Assembly (NCBI RefSeq): GCF_013623835.1
Contig: NZ_JABKDE010000001.1
Span: forward strand, 372,001 to 436,000
Direction: 5' to 3'
From: Brevibacterium oceani
GTDB lineage: Bacteria > Actinomycetota > Actinomycetes > Actinomycetales > Brevibacteriaceae
DNA length: 64,000 bases
Part shown: piece after piece, positions 8,732-16,719 of the stretch
How positions within the stretch are numbered: position 1 is the first letter of the stretch
How the letters are laid out: every line of letters begins with the position of its first letter
Position numbers and translations under genes: made by a program
Notes under the pieces: model-generated
Seen by the model: only the letters and a program-made list of their open reading frames with translations
What the model was told of the DNA's origin: nothing
Databases searched by the model: none

Positions 8732-9487
8732 TCACTGGAACGAGGACGGCGCTCGGCCGATCTCACGGGAGAACGCGGCCGAGAACGCCGCCGGTGAGGA
8801 GTAGCCGAGGCTTTCGGAGACGTGCGTGATCGTCTGCGACCTCAGCTGCTGCAACCCGACGAGTACACGAGCACGGGTCCGCCACGCGGCCGGACTCATC
8901 CCCGTCTCTGCGCGGAAGACACGGTCGAGACTGCGCTCGCTCATCTGCAGCTGCTTCGCCCAGTCGCGATTGCTCAGCCCGAGCTCGGGGCCGTCGAGGT
9001 AGTCGATGCAGACCTGCCGCAGGCGGCCCTCGCGGGGGAGCGGAACCTCAAGCGGCACCGCCGAGGCGCGCTGGAGTTCGAGGAGGATGAGCGCGAACAC
9101 GTGATGCTGGTAGGCGGTCATCTCCTCGGCGATCTCGAACGAATCCGCGGTCCGCAGGAGCTCGCGCAGCAGAGGAGTGACCGTGATGACCGTGCACGTC
9201 TCCGGCCACCACGGCACGCTGGTCGGTTCGATGTAAAGGCTCCACGTCGTGACGTCGAGAAACCGGACGAGGTGCTCCACCTCGGCGGGGATGAGCACGG
9301 CCTGATGGGTCGGGACCGTCCACGAACCGTCCTGAGTCTCGACGAGCATGACCCCGGTCGAGCCGTAGAGCAGCTGCGCTCGCCGGTGGCGGTGATAGGG
9401 CAGGACCGTGTCCGGCGGGTACTGCGTGCCGACGGACAGCACGTCCCACGGGTGGGAGTCGACATCGTCGATTGCGAGAGTGGGCAC
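8732..9487 (-). CDS. AraC-family regulator with cupin sensor
   Basis: A 251-residue protein with an N-terminal AraC-type cupin (about 20-110; LPYHRHRRAQLLYGSTGVML carries the His-box) and two C-terminal helix-turn-helices at about 155-250, with LQMSERSLDRVFRAETGMSP and HVSESLGYSSPAAFSAAFSR. The reading frame is open well upstream, but I place the start at the GTG at 9487: TACACT on the coding strand lies exactly 6 bp upstream, so it looks leaderless, and homology begins there. It is divergent from the TauE gene at 9572, 84 bp away, its likely target. Confidence 0.88.
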   Translation of the reverse strand: MPTLAIDDVDSHPWDVLSVGTQYPPDTVLPYHRHRRAQLLYGSTGVMLVETQDGSWTVPTHQAVLIPAEVEHLVRFLDVTTWSLYIEPTSVPWWPETCTVITVTPLLRELLRTADSFEIAEEMTAYQHHVFALILLELQRASAVPLEVPLPREGRLRQVCIDYLDGPELGLSNRDWAKQLQMSERSLDRVFRAETGMSPAAWRTRARVLVGLQQLRSQTITHVSESLGYSSPAAFSAAFSREIGRAPSSFQ

Positions 9488-9571
9488 GACTCGAGTGTAA
9501 TGGCGAACTCTCACAGATCGGCGGCAAACTATCGATTGCCTGCCTCGGAGGTGGTGCGCTGAGATGGACTG

Positions 9572-10363
9572 GTGGAATTCATCGGACTCATCCTCATCGG
9601 CTGCCTCGTCGGCCTGACGACCGTGCTCTTCGGCTTCGGCGGCGGCTTCGTCACCGTCCCGATCATCACCCTCGTCGATGCGGATCTCGGGCACGACACG
9701 GCACGGGTGGCGGCGGCCACCTCGGCGCTGGTGATGCTCGTCAACGCCATCGTCGCCACGGTCTCGACGAAGCGCGAGACCCTTGCCCACCTCAAGGGAC
9801 GGTGGTGGCTGCTCGGACTGCTCGCCCTCGGCGGCGGACTCGGGGCGTTCACCGGCGGCTTCGCCCCGGACGCGCTGCTGCAGTGGGGATTCGTCCTCTA
9901 CATCGCAGTGACCGCCGTCGACCTGCTGCTGCGCCCGGGCTTCTTCCGTCCCGCCGCCTGCGTCAGGGATGAAGCCGGCGAGGGTGGTCGCGAGATCTCC
10001 GCGATCTGGGGTGTGCCGATCGGCGGGCTGGCGTCGTTCCTCGGAGTCGGAGGGTCCGTGATGACGGTGCCGATGATGCGCCGGTCGGGGGCGACGATGA
10101 CCGTGGCCACGACTCTGGCCAACCCGCTGACCTTGGTGATCATGAGCCCGGCCGTGCTCGTGACGATCCTCGACCCCGCCGCGATCGACGCCCCGGGCAT
10201 CGTCGGAGCCCTCGACCTGGTGTCAGCAGCGGCCCTGCTCATCGGCGGTCTGCCGATCATCGTACTCCTGCGCAGGCGGGTGCCGAAGATCTCCGAGATC
10301 CTCCATGCTTGGGGGTATTTCGTGCTGCTCATATCTGCCGGAGTCGTCGTTGCCGTGGCCTGA
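9572..10363 (+). CDS. TauE/SafE-family sulfite/organosulfonate exporter-like permease
   Basis: A 263-residue integral membrane protein with about eight helices. Its first helix reads LIGCLVGLTTVLFGFGGGFV, and IGGLASFLGVGGSVMTVPMM repeats the same GxGGG pattern in the second half, the internal duplication typical of TauE/SafE. Members move sulfite, sulfoacetate or other small anions; the substrate here is not known. GTG start at 9572. Divergent from an AraC regulator, which suggests ligand-controlled expression. Confidence 0.85.
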   Translation: MEFIGLILIGCLVGLTTVLFGFGGGFVTVPIITLVDADLGHDTARVAAATSALVMLVNAIVATVSTKRETLAHLKGRWWLLGLLALGGGLGAFTGGFAPDALLQWGFVLYIAVTAVDLLLRPGFFRPAACVRDEAGEGGREISAIWGVPIGGLASFLGVGGSVMTVPMMRRSGATMTVATTLANPLTLVIMSPAVLVTILDPAAIDAPGIVGALDLVSAAALLIGGLPIIVLLRRRVPKISEILHAWGYFVLLISAGVVVAVA

Positions 10364-10373
10364 AAGCACGCCC

Positions 10374-10497
10374 CACCGACCGCTCGAATTCGCGTCCACC
10401 GCTCACGTCGGCGACCGCGGGCTCGCCGACCGCACAGATTGGCGTCCACTGCTCACCGCATACCTTGATGCAATGTCGCTAACTCGAGCGGTCGGTG
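10374..10497. repeat. 124 bp element with perfect 14 bp terminal inverted repeats
   Basis: CACCGACCGCTCGA at 10374-10387 is the exact reverse complement of 10484-10497. Inside, GCGTCCAC(C/T)GCTCAC occurs twice as a direct repeat at 10392-10406 and 10442-10456, 50 bp apart. The element fills the gap between the convergent TauE gene (stop 10363) and the hypothetical gene (stop 10505), so it could be a small non-autonomous element or a long-loop terminator. I see no target-site duplication. Confidence 0.5.
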
Positions 10498-10504
10498 ATG
10501 GAGT

Positions 10505-11128
10505 TCAGCTCTCCCAGCGGCGTTTGCGCAGGATGGGCGGCAGGCCGAAGTAGATCGGCGGGCGAGCCGAGCTGGTGGCCGAGCCGCCATCAGCTGCGCC
10601 AGCCCCCAGCGCCCATGCGCTTTCCCAGCTGATGAGCTCGCCGGCGTGGCAGACGGGGTCGCCTCCACTCGACGGCGGGTCGGCCCACATCCACAGGTTG
10701 ATCCCGTATTCCACGAGGACCAACTTGCTGCCTGTCTCCCGCGTCGAGTTCTCCTTGACCAGGGCAGACCGCAGTTTCGCCGAGGCGGCCTCGAGTTCCG
10801 TCCACCCGTCCTGGCGATGCGGCAGGAAGATCCATGTCCCCGCGGGGACGTCCGAGGCGACGAAGTCGTCGAGCGCGGTGATCGTGATGCGGGGGTTGCC
10901 CGGCGAGTCTGGATCGGCAGCGGCGAGCAGCTCCCCGCAGCACGCCCGCGCGACATCCAGCGTGGGGGAGAGAATGAGCACGTGGGCCGCCTTCGTGAGC
11001 ACGTCATCGAGGCTCAGCCGGGTGAAGGGATTCGCACGCATGCCGCCGAGCACCTGCGTCCAGTGACCGGGCACTGTACCTTCACAGAGGAATCTGTTCG
11101 TCCGCGGACGCTCCTCATCGTGTCGCAT
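10505..11128 (-). CDS. Hypothetical protein, soluble
   Basis: I do not recognise the family. The 207-residue product has an alternating hydrophobic pattern such as AAHVLILSPTLDVARACCGE and TWIFLPHRQDGW that suggests a Rossmann-like alpha/beta fold, with no signal peptide or membrane segment. The ATG at 11128 is chosen because AGGAGG lies 7 bp upstream; an in-frame start 45 bp further up has nothing comparable. Codon usage matches the neighbours. The C-terminus is basic (PPILRKRRWES). Confidence 0.6.
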   Translation of the reverse strand: MRHDEERPRTNRFLCEGTVPGHWTQVLGGMRANPFTRLSLDDVLTKAAHVLILSPTLDVARACCGELLAAADPDSPGNPRITITALDDFVASDVPAGTWIFLPHRQDGWTELEAASAKLRSALVKENSTRETGSKLVLVEYGINLWMWADPPSSGGDPVCHAGELISWESAWALGAGAADGGSATSSARPPIYFGLPPILRKRRWES

Positions 11129-11387
11129 CGACAATCCTCCTCGCCGAGGCTGCTCACCGTTTCCATCCATCATGCACCCACCCGCCGGATCGGGCGTGCG
11201 GGCGGACGGCCGCCGAGAGGGTCCGTAACGAATGGGACACGTTGTCGCCCTAACTTACCCAGAGGGCCGCCGCGCGATCTAGACTGTCCGCAGTGGATCG
11301 AGCTGCGGCGGCAACGCCGGCCCGGTCCACGACCACGTTTGGACCACCTCGCTCGGCATCGAGCACGCTCATGTGAAAGATCCCGCC

Positions 11388-12539
11388 ATGCCCACTTCCC
11401 CGAACCGCGCTTCGCGCTGGACTGACAGGCTCCGGCTGAATCACGCAGCCGACGGTCGGCAGATCAGGCCCAGTGCTCGACTCCTGCCGGCGCTCGCCGC
11501 CGTCCTCACGTTGGGCCTCCTCGCCGGGTGCGCCGAGGCGGCCGAGCCGACCGTCGACACCGCCGCGTCCAGCACAGCTGACCCGACCCCGACTCGGGAA
11601 GCACCCGCACCGAGCAGCAGCGCGTCGGCGTCGACGAAGAGTAGCGACAGCGACGATGCGGGCGACGAAGGTAAGGCGGGAGGCTCGGCGACGGGGACCG
11701 CCTCGGCGATGTTGGATGAGCTCGATGTCAAGGGCCGGGCGCCGAAGACCGGCTACGACGGCGACCTGTTCAAGTGGCGTTCGGACACCGACCACAACGG
11801 GTGCGACACCCGCAACGATGTGCTCCGCCGCGACCTTAAGGACATCACGCTCAAGGCCGGAACGCAGGGGTGCATCGTCCTGGCCGGCACGATCGCTGAC
11901 CCGTATCAGGGCGAGACCTACGACTTCGATCGCAGCGCCAACACCATCGACATCGACCATGTGGTCGCCCGGTCGAATGCGTGGCAGACCGGTGCGGCGA
12001 AGTTCGACGAGGAGACGCTGGGGGAGTTCGGCAACGATCCACTCAACCTGCTCGCCGTGAGCTCGAGCCTCAACCGGCAGAAGGGCGACGGCGACGCAGC
12101 GACCTGGCTGCCGCCGAACAAGTCCTACCGTTGCGAGTACGTCGCCCGGCAGATCGCGGTCAAGCACAAGTACGACCTCTGGGTGGTCAAGCCGGAGAAA
12201 GCCGCGATGGAACGCGTGCTCTCCGACTGCGAGGACGAACCGGCCTTCACCGAGGATGCCGACTGGCCCGGGGCGGGTGAGGGCGACAACGTCACGACGA
12301 AGGAAGAGACCCGTCCGGCGAAGCAGAAGTCGTCAGGCGCCGGGGCAGGCTCCGGCTCGTCGAGCAGCGGCTCAAAGAAGTCGTCGACAGGCTCGACCGG
12401 CTCCGGCTCGTCGAACTCATCGACCTACTTCGAAAACTGCACGGCAGCCCGTGAAGCCGGGGCCGCACCCGTCCACCGAGGAGACCCCGGGTACGGATCT
12501 CACCTCGACCGTGACGGCGACGGGGTCGCCTGCGAATAG
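11388..12539 (+). CDS. Secreted lipoprotein nuclease: HNH (DUF1524/GmrSD-type) plus Excalibur domain
   Basis: About 383 residues. A signal segment ends in a lipobox (LLPALAAVLTLGLLAGC), followed by a low-complexity Ser/Thr/Ala linker to about residue 110. A His-Asn-His domain follows at about 150-280: IDIDHVVARSNAWQTGA, then EFGNDPLNLLAVSSSLNRQK and TWLPPNKSYRCEYVARQI. A second Ser/Gly/Lys linker leads to a C-terminal Excalibur calcium-binding domain with paired Cys and HLDRDGDGVACE. The architecture implies a cell-surface DNase. ATG 11388 is preferred to a GTG 15 bp upstream. A GCCGAGGYGG-type motif abuts the stop codon. Confidence 0.85.
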   Translation: MPTSPNRASRWTDRLRLNHAADGRQIRPSARLLPALAAVLTLGLLAGCAEAAEPTVDTAASSTADPTPTREAPAPSSSASASTKSSDSDDAGDEGKAGGSATGTASAMLDELDVKGRAPKTGYDGDLFKWRSDTDHNGCDTRNDVLRRDLKDITLKAGTQGCIVLAGTIADPYQGETYDFDRSANTIDIDHVVARSNAWQTGAAKFDEETLGEFGNDPLNLLAVSSSLNRQKGDGDAATWLPPNKSYRCEYVARQIAVKHKYDLWVVKPEKAAMERVLSDCEDEPAFTEDADWPGAGEGDNVTTKEETRPAKQKSSGAGAGSGSSSSGSKKSSTGSTGSGSSNSSTYFENCTAAREAGAAPVHRGDPGYGSHLDRDGDGVACE

Positions 12540-12664
12540 CCGCCTCGGCGGGGTGGGTGTGCCGGGTCACACAACCGGTCGGTAATCTGAGTACAGACAG
12601 ATGTTCGACCACGGTAGATCTGCCGTGAACACCGACCCTGGTCACCGACGATGAGGAGCCCACC

Positions 12665-14266
12665 ATGTCCGGATTGGACACCGCACTGACCCCGCTGCGC
12701 TTCCTCGAGCGCTCCCTCGAAGCCCACCCCGATCGCGAGGCGATCGTCGACGGGCCCCGCCGCTTCACCTACCGGGACATGGCCGAGACCGTCCAGCGCC
12801 TCGCCGAAGGACTCACCCGTCGCGGCCTGAAAGAGGGCGACACGGTGGCCGTCCTCGCGCCCAACAGCGCCGAGGCGCTCATTGCCCACTACGCGGTCCC
12901 GCTGGCCGGCGGGGTGCTCGTGATGCTCAACACCCGACTGGCACCGCCGGAGGTCGAATACATCCTCGGCCACTGCGAGGCGAAGTTCCTCTTCGGCGAC
13001 GCCGGCCTCCTGCAGCCCATCGTCGAGGCGGGTGCAGCAAAGTCTGTGGAGGCCATCGTCCTCCATCCCGAAGCCGACGGCACTCGGGGTGCACTCAGCG
13101 CCACGGACACTGAGGTGGAGCACTATGAGGATTGGGCCGCCTCGGCGCCGGAGACCCCACGCACGTGGGAGGTCGCCGACGAAACCGCGACGATCACGGT
13201 CAACTACACCTCGGGCACCACCGGTCGGCCGAAGGGCGTGATGTACACGCACCGCGGGGCGTATCTCAACTCGCTCGGCGAGGTCGTCACGCAGGGCTTC
13301 GAACCGCTGACCCGCTACCTGTGGACCCTGCCGATGTTCCACTGCAACGGCTGGTGCACGACCTGGGCGCTGACCGCGGTGGCCGGCACGCACGTGTGTC
13401 TGCGGGCCGTGCGCGGAACCGAAGCGTGGGCGCTCATCGACGCCGAATCGATCACCCGCATGGCCGGCGCTCCGGTCGTGCTCAACACCATCGCCGGGGC
13501 CAAGGAAGCCCACGATATGGGCGGCGAGCTGTCGATCACCACGGCGGGCGCCCCGCCATCGCCGACGACGATCGCCCTGCTCGAACAGCTCGGCATTCAG
13601 ATCATCCACGTCTACGGGCTCACTGAGACATACGGGCCGTACTCCTCGTGCGAACCGCAACCCGAATGGTCGGAGCTGCCGGTCGAGGAGCGTGCGGCTC
13701 TGAAGTCACGGCAGGGGATCGGCATGATCAGTGCCGAACGCGTCCGTGTCGTCGAGCTGCGCGATGATGCCGAACTCAGCGACGTGCCCGCCGATGGGGA
13801 GACGATGGGCGAGATCGTCATGCGCGGCAACAACGTGATGAAGGGCTATCTCAATTCCCCGGAGGACACCGAGGTGGCCTTCCGCGGCGGATGGTTCCAC
13901 TCCGGTGATCTCGCGGTGATGCACCCCGACGGCTACGTGCAGATCCTCGACCGGGCGAAGGACATCGTCATCTCCGGTGGTGAGAACATCTCGACGATCG
14001 AGGTCGAGCAGGCCATCGTCGCCCACGAATCCGTCGCCGAGGCGGCTGTGGTCGGGATGCCCGATGAGAAGTGGGGTCAGCGACCGTTGGCGTATGTCGT
14101 GCTCAAGGACGGCGCCGAGGTGACCGCGGACGAGCTCATCGCCTTCGTCAAGACCCGCATCGCCGGGTACAAGGCACCGGCCGGAGTCGAATTCGTCGAC
14201 GCGCTGCCGACGACGTCGACGGGCAAGATCCGCAAGAACGCCCTGCGGGAGATGGCGGGGAACTGA
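12665..14266 (+). CDS. Long/medium-chain fatty-acid-CoA ligase (ANL superfamily)
   Basis: A 533-residue adenylate-forming enzyme that activates a carboxylic acid to acyl-AMP and then acyl-CoA. Visible motifs are A3 YTSGTTGRPKGV (about residues 177-189), VYGLTETYGP, the hinge region FHSGDLAVMHPDGYVQILDR, SGGENIST and the catalytic lysine in TTSTGKIRKNALREM at the C-terminus. It fits the FadD35/DMSP-lyase-like acyl-CoA ligase group; chain length is not decidable. AGGAG lies 7 bp before the ATG. It converges on a PaaI-type thioesterase, so the two could act on the same acyl-CoA pool, though they are not cotranscribed. Confidence 0.9.
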   Translation: MSGLDTALTPLRFLERSLEAHPDREAIVDGPRRFTYRDMAETVQRLAEGLTRRGLKEGDTVAVLAPNSAEALIAHYAVPLAGGVLVMLNTRLAPPEVEYILGHCEAKFLFGDAGLLQPIVEAGAAKSVEAIVLHPEADGTRGALSATDTEVEHYEDWAASAPETPRTWEVADETATITVNYTSGTTGRPKGVMYTHRGAYLNSLGEVVTQGFEPLTRYLWTLPMFHCNGWCTTWALTAVAGTHVCLRAVRGTEAWALIDAESITRMAGAPVVLNTIAGAKEAHDMGGELSITTAGAPPSPTTIALLEQLGIQIIHVYGLTETYGPYSSCEPQPEWSELPVEERAALKSRQGIGMISAERVRVVELRDDAELSDVPADGETMGEIVMRGNNVMKGYLNSPEDTEVAFRGGWFHSGDLAVMHPDGYVQILDRAKDIVISGGENISTIEVEQAIVAHESVAEAAVVGMPDEKWGQRPLAYVVLKDGAEVTADELIAFVKTRIAGYKAPAGVEFVDALPTTSTGKIRKNALREMAGN

Positions 14267-14280
14267 GGCGGTTTGGGGCG

Positions 14281-14335
14281 GCTGACGGCGCGTCAAGGGA
14301 ACCGGCAGCGAGGTTCCGGTTCCCTTCCCGTCAGC
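14281..14335. terminator. Bidirectional terminator hairpin between ligase and thioesterase
   Basis: AAGGGAACCGG (14295-14305) pairs perfectly with 14316-14326, and the flanking GCTGACGG (14281-14288) pairs with 14328-14335, giving a two-tier stem. It lies in the gap between convergent genes and overlaps the thioesterase stop codon. Confidence 0.75.
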
Positions 14336-14765
14336 CCTCCCGCTTCGGCAGCGGCACGTTCTGCAGGCGCAGCTGTCCGCGCGAAAGCTGCTTGTCCGTC
14401 GCCGAATCGGTGATGATGACCTCCCACAGCTGCTGCGTCCGACCCTGGTAGAGGGCCGTGGCCTTGACGGCGACACGGGCGCCCTGGCTCGGGCGCAGGA
14501 AATCGGTGGCGTTGTGGACGCCGACGGCGAATTCACCGCGGTCGGCCACGGCATGGCTCGCCCCGATGCTGCCGGCGCTTTCGACGAGGGTGGTGTACAC
14601 GCCGCCGTGGACGACGCCCCACGGAGTGTGGTGATTCTCGTCGAGCTCGGCATATCCCCGCACCGAGGTGACCGTGACCTCCTCGACGACCAATCCGGCG
14701 GCAGCGACGAATCGGCTCGCGTTCTTCAGCGAGACGTCGGGTGTGGGTGTCGAATCGGTGGTCAT
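14331..14765 (-). CDS. PaaI-family hotdog thioesterase
   Basis: A 144-residue single hotdog-fold domain. The family motif appears as HTPWGVVHGGVYTTLVESAG at about residues 47-66, with the catalytic Asn/Asp/Glu region before it, and GVHNATDFLRPSQGARV is the second conserved strand. PaaI-type enzymes hydrolyse aryl- or acyl-CoA thioesters. Length is normal for the family. AGGAGG lies before the ATG at 14765. Confidence 0.9.
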   Translation of the reverse strand: MTTDSTPTPDVSLKNASRFVAAAGLVVEEVTVTSVRGYAELDENHHTPWGVVHGGVYTTLVESAGSIGASHAVADRGEFAVGVHNATDFLRPSQGARVAVKATALYQGRTQQLWEVIITDSATDKQLSRGQLRLQNVPLPKREG

Positions 14766-14833
14766 CGATGTTCCTCCTGTGGGGCTGAAATGCTGTGGGG
14801 CTGAACTCGCTGACTGGACAGTGTGCGGACTGT

Positions 14834-15766
14834 CTACCTGACAGTCGGTCCGCCAACGATCTCCCGGATCCCATCGACTGCCGAAGTGACCGCGAAGTCG
14901 GGGAACCGAGTCGTGAATTTCTCGGTGTCGAAGATATTATCCCCGTGGTATCGGGGGAGAAGCTCACCCACCTCGGCGAGGGCGGGAACGAACCGTCCGC
15001 CGAGGCGGAAGACCGCATTCGGCAGCGCCGTGTAGCTGATCCGCCGGTCGAGGACGGTCGCGGCGATGCCGATCATCTCGGAATAGCTCGGCCTCGACCG
15101 GTCGATCGGCAGATGCCAGGTCTGGCCGAAGGCATCGTCGGTGTTGCCGATGAGCGCCATCGCCCGCGAGGCATCCGGAGTCCAGATGAGTGAGCGACGC
15201 GTCGCGGCGCTGATCGGGACGAAAGGCCGCTTGCCGTCCCTGATCCGGTTGAAGACGAGCGAATTCGACAGGCTCTTCGTCGGCCCGGGTCCGTAGAACT
15301 CCGGGGCCCGGCAGATCACGGCTTCGACCCGGCCTGATTCCATCGCCTCGAGCAGCATCGTCGCGATCTGCGCACGGACGCGTCCCTTGCGGCCGTTGGG
15401 GACGAAGGGCGTCGATTCGGTCTGCGGTTCCGGCGTCCCCGGGTACATATATGTGTTGTCGAAGAACACGAGCTTGACCCCGTGCTCGGCGCATGCGTCG
15501 ATCGTATTGGCCATCATTGTCGGGAACTTCGCCTCCCACAAGGCGGAGTCCATGGGCAGCCCGACAGTGAGGAAGGCGATGTCACTGCCGGCAACGGCTC
15601 GGCTCGTCGCGGCGGCATCAGTGAGGTCGGCGGAAACGAGTTCGTCGTCGGGATGGACAGCCGTCGGATGCCGGCTGACCAGCCGAATGTCACTGGTGAA
15701 GTTTCGGCGCAGCTCACGGGCGAGCTCGTCGGCGATCGGTCCGCCGGATCCGAGAATCGTCTGCAT
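14834..15766 (-). CDS. NAD(P)-dependent epimerase/NmrA-like Rossmann protein
   Basis: A 310-residue atypical short-chain dehydrogenase. The N-terminal ILGSGGPIADELARELRR is a slightly altered GxGxxG dinucleotide site and DAAATSRAVAGSDIAFLTVG fits the second Rossmann half. No clear YxxxK active site is seen, so it may bind NADPH as a sensor or act on an unusual substrate. The ATG at 15766 is chosen because AGGAGG lies 5-10 bp upstream. It is divergent from the DJ-1-like gene across a repeat-rich 141 bp gap. Confidence 0.75.
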   Translation of the reverse strand: MQTILGSGGPIADELARELRRNFTSDIRLVSRHPTAVHPDDELVSADLTDAAATSRAVAGSDIAFLTVGLPMDSALWEAKFPTMMANTIDACAEHGVKLVFFDNTYMYPGTPEPQTESTPFVPNGRKGRVRAQIATMLLEAMESGRVEAVICRAPEFYGPGPTKSLSNSLVFNRIRDGKRPFVPISAATRRSLIWTPDASRAMALIGNTDDAFGQTWHLPIDRSRPSYSEMIGIAATVLDRRISYTALPNAVFRLGGRFVPALAEVGELLPRYHGDNIFDTEKFTTRFPDFAVTSAVDGIREIVGGPTVR

Positions 15767-15782
15767 ACGCCCTCCTGTCCAC

Positions 15783-15852
15783 TGACACCCGCGCGCTTTG
15801 CCGGCAACTGCGCGATTCGCTGGCAACTGCGCGATGCATTGACACCCGCACG
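15783..15852. repeat. Nested direct repeats in divergent promoter region
   Basis: TGACACCCGC occurs at 15783 and 15840, flanking two copies of GGCAACTGCGCGAT at 15803-15816 and 15822-15835 (19 bp apart). The GGCAACTGC word appears again near 20246. The block is the whole of the shared promoter region of the two divergent genes, so it could be operator DNA or a small intergenic repeat family. Confidence 0.45.
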
Positions 15853-15907
15853 GCCGTGGCCTAACTTCGCTGGTGCAGGCCCGACTCTACCAAGGCAGGA
15901 GAAGCCG

Positions 15908-16609
15908 ATGGTCGATGTGCTCTTCGTCGTCACCGCCGCAACCGGGTGGACACTCAAGGACGGCTCCGTCCACCCCACCGGCTACTGGGCCGAGGAGTTG
16001 GCCGAACCGCACCGTCTCTTCACCGAGGCCGGATGGTCGATCACCGTGGCCACCCCCGGAGGGGTGCCGCCGACCCTTGACGAGCTCAGCCTCGGTGTGG
16101 CCGGTGGTCTGCCGAAGAAGCGCGCGGAGATCCGCCGCTACCTCGAATCGATCAGCGATGACCTCGACCATCCCCGCACCCTCGCCGAGGTGGACGAGGC
16201 CGATTTCGGTCTCGTGTTCTATCCCGGTGGTCACGGTCCGATGGAGGACCTCGCCGTCGACGAGGACTCCGGGCGGCTGCTGCAGCGCAGGCTCGATTCC
16301 GGCCGGCCGCTCGCGCTGCTCTGCCACGCTCCGGCCGCGATCCTCGCCGCAGCGAATCCCGACGGAACGAATGTCTTCGCAGGGCGGACGATGACCGGAC
16401 TGTCGAACGCCGAGGAGAGGCTCAACCCGTTCGCGTGGAAAGCGAAGTGGCTGCTCCAGGACGCGATGATCGAGGCCGGAGTCGACTACGACAAAGGGAT
16501 GATCCCGCTGTGCCCGCATGTCGTCGTCGACGGTGCGCTCTACTCGGGTCAGAACCCGCAGTCCGCCGAGGCGCTCGCTGAGAGGATCATCGCCGACTTC
16601 CGGGACTGA
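15908..16609 (+). CDS. DJ-1/PfpI-family protein (class I glutamine amidotransferase-like)
   Basis: A 233-residue protein with the DJ-1/PfpI fold. The nucleophile elbow is LALLCHAPAAILAA (Cys near residue 140), and YPGGHGPMEDLAVD supplies the conserved glycine turn and Asp. The longer form with HPTGYWAEELAEPHRLFTEA near the N-terminus matches the Hsp31-like glyoxalase/chaperone subgroup, which acts on glyoxals or glycated products; that activity is inferred. The ATG at 15908 follows a GGCAGGAGAAGCCG leader. Confidence 0.88.
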   Translation: MVDVLFVVTAATGWTLKDGSVHPTGYWAEELAEPHRLFTEAGWSITVATPGGVPPTLDELSLGVAGGLPKKRAEIRRYLESISDDLDHPRTLAEVDEADFGLVFYPGGHGPMEDLAVDEDSGRLLQRRLDSGRPLALLCHAPAAILAAANPDGTNVFAGRTMTGLSNAEERLNPFAWKAKWLLQDAMIEAGVDYDKGMIPLCPHVVVDGALYSGQNPQSAEALAERIIADFRD

Positions 16610-16642
16610 GACCTCGGGAGCTGAGCTCTCGGTCAGTGCGCC

Positions 16643-16666
16643 GAGCCGGTCACGCCGGACCGGCTC
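16643..16666. terminator. Stem-loop between convergent DJ-1-like and antiporter genes
   Basis: GAGCCGGTC pairs perfectly with GACCGGCTC around a 6-base loop, 33 bp after the DJ-1-like stop and 53 bp beyond the antiporter stop on the other strand. No T-run follows, as is usual in high-GC actinobacteria. Confidence 0.65.
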
Positions 16667-16719
16667 CTACTCAGGTAGCGGCACTTATGTGACTTTGGGC
16701 GACGTGACCGAACCCCGGC

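Noticed and set aside
12500..13660. 386-codon frame antisense to the acyl-CoA ligase
   Set aside because: Composition and lack of any motif mark it as a shadow of the ligase gene.
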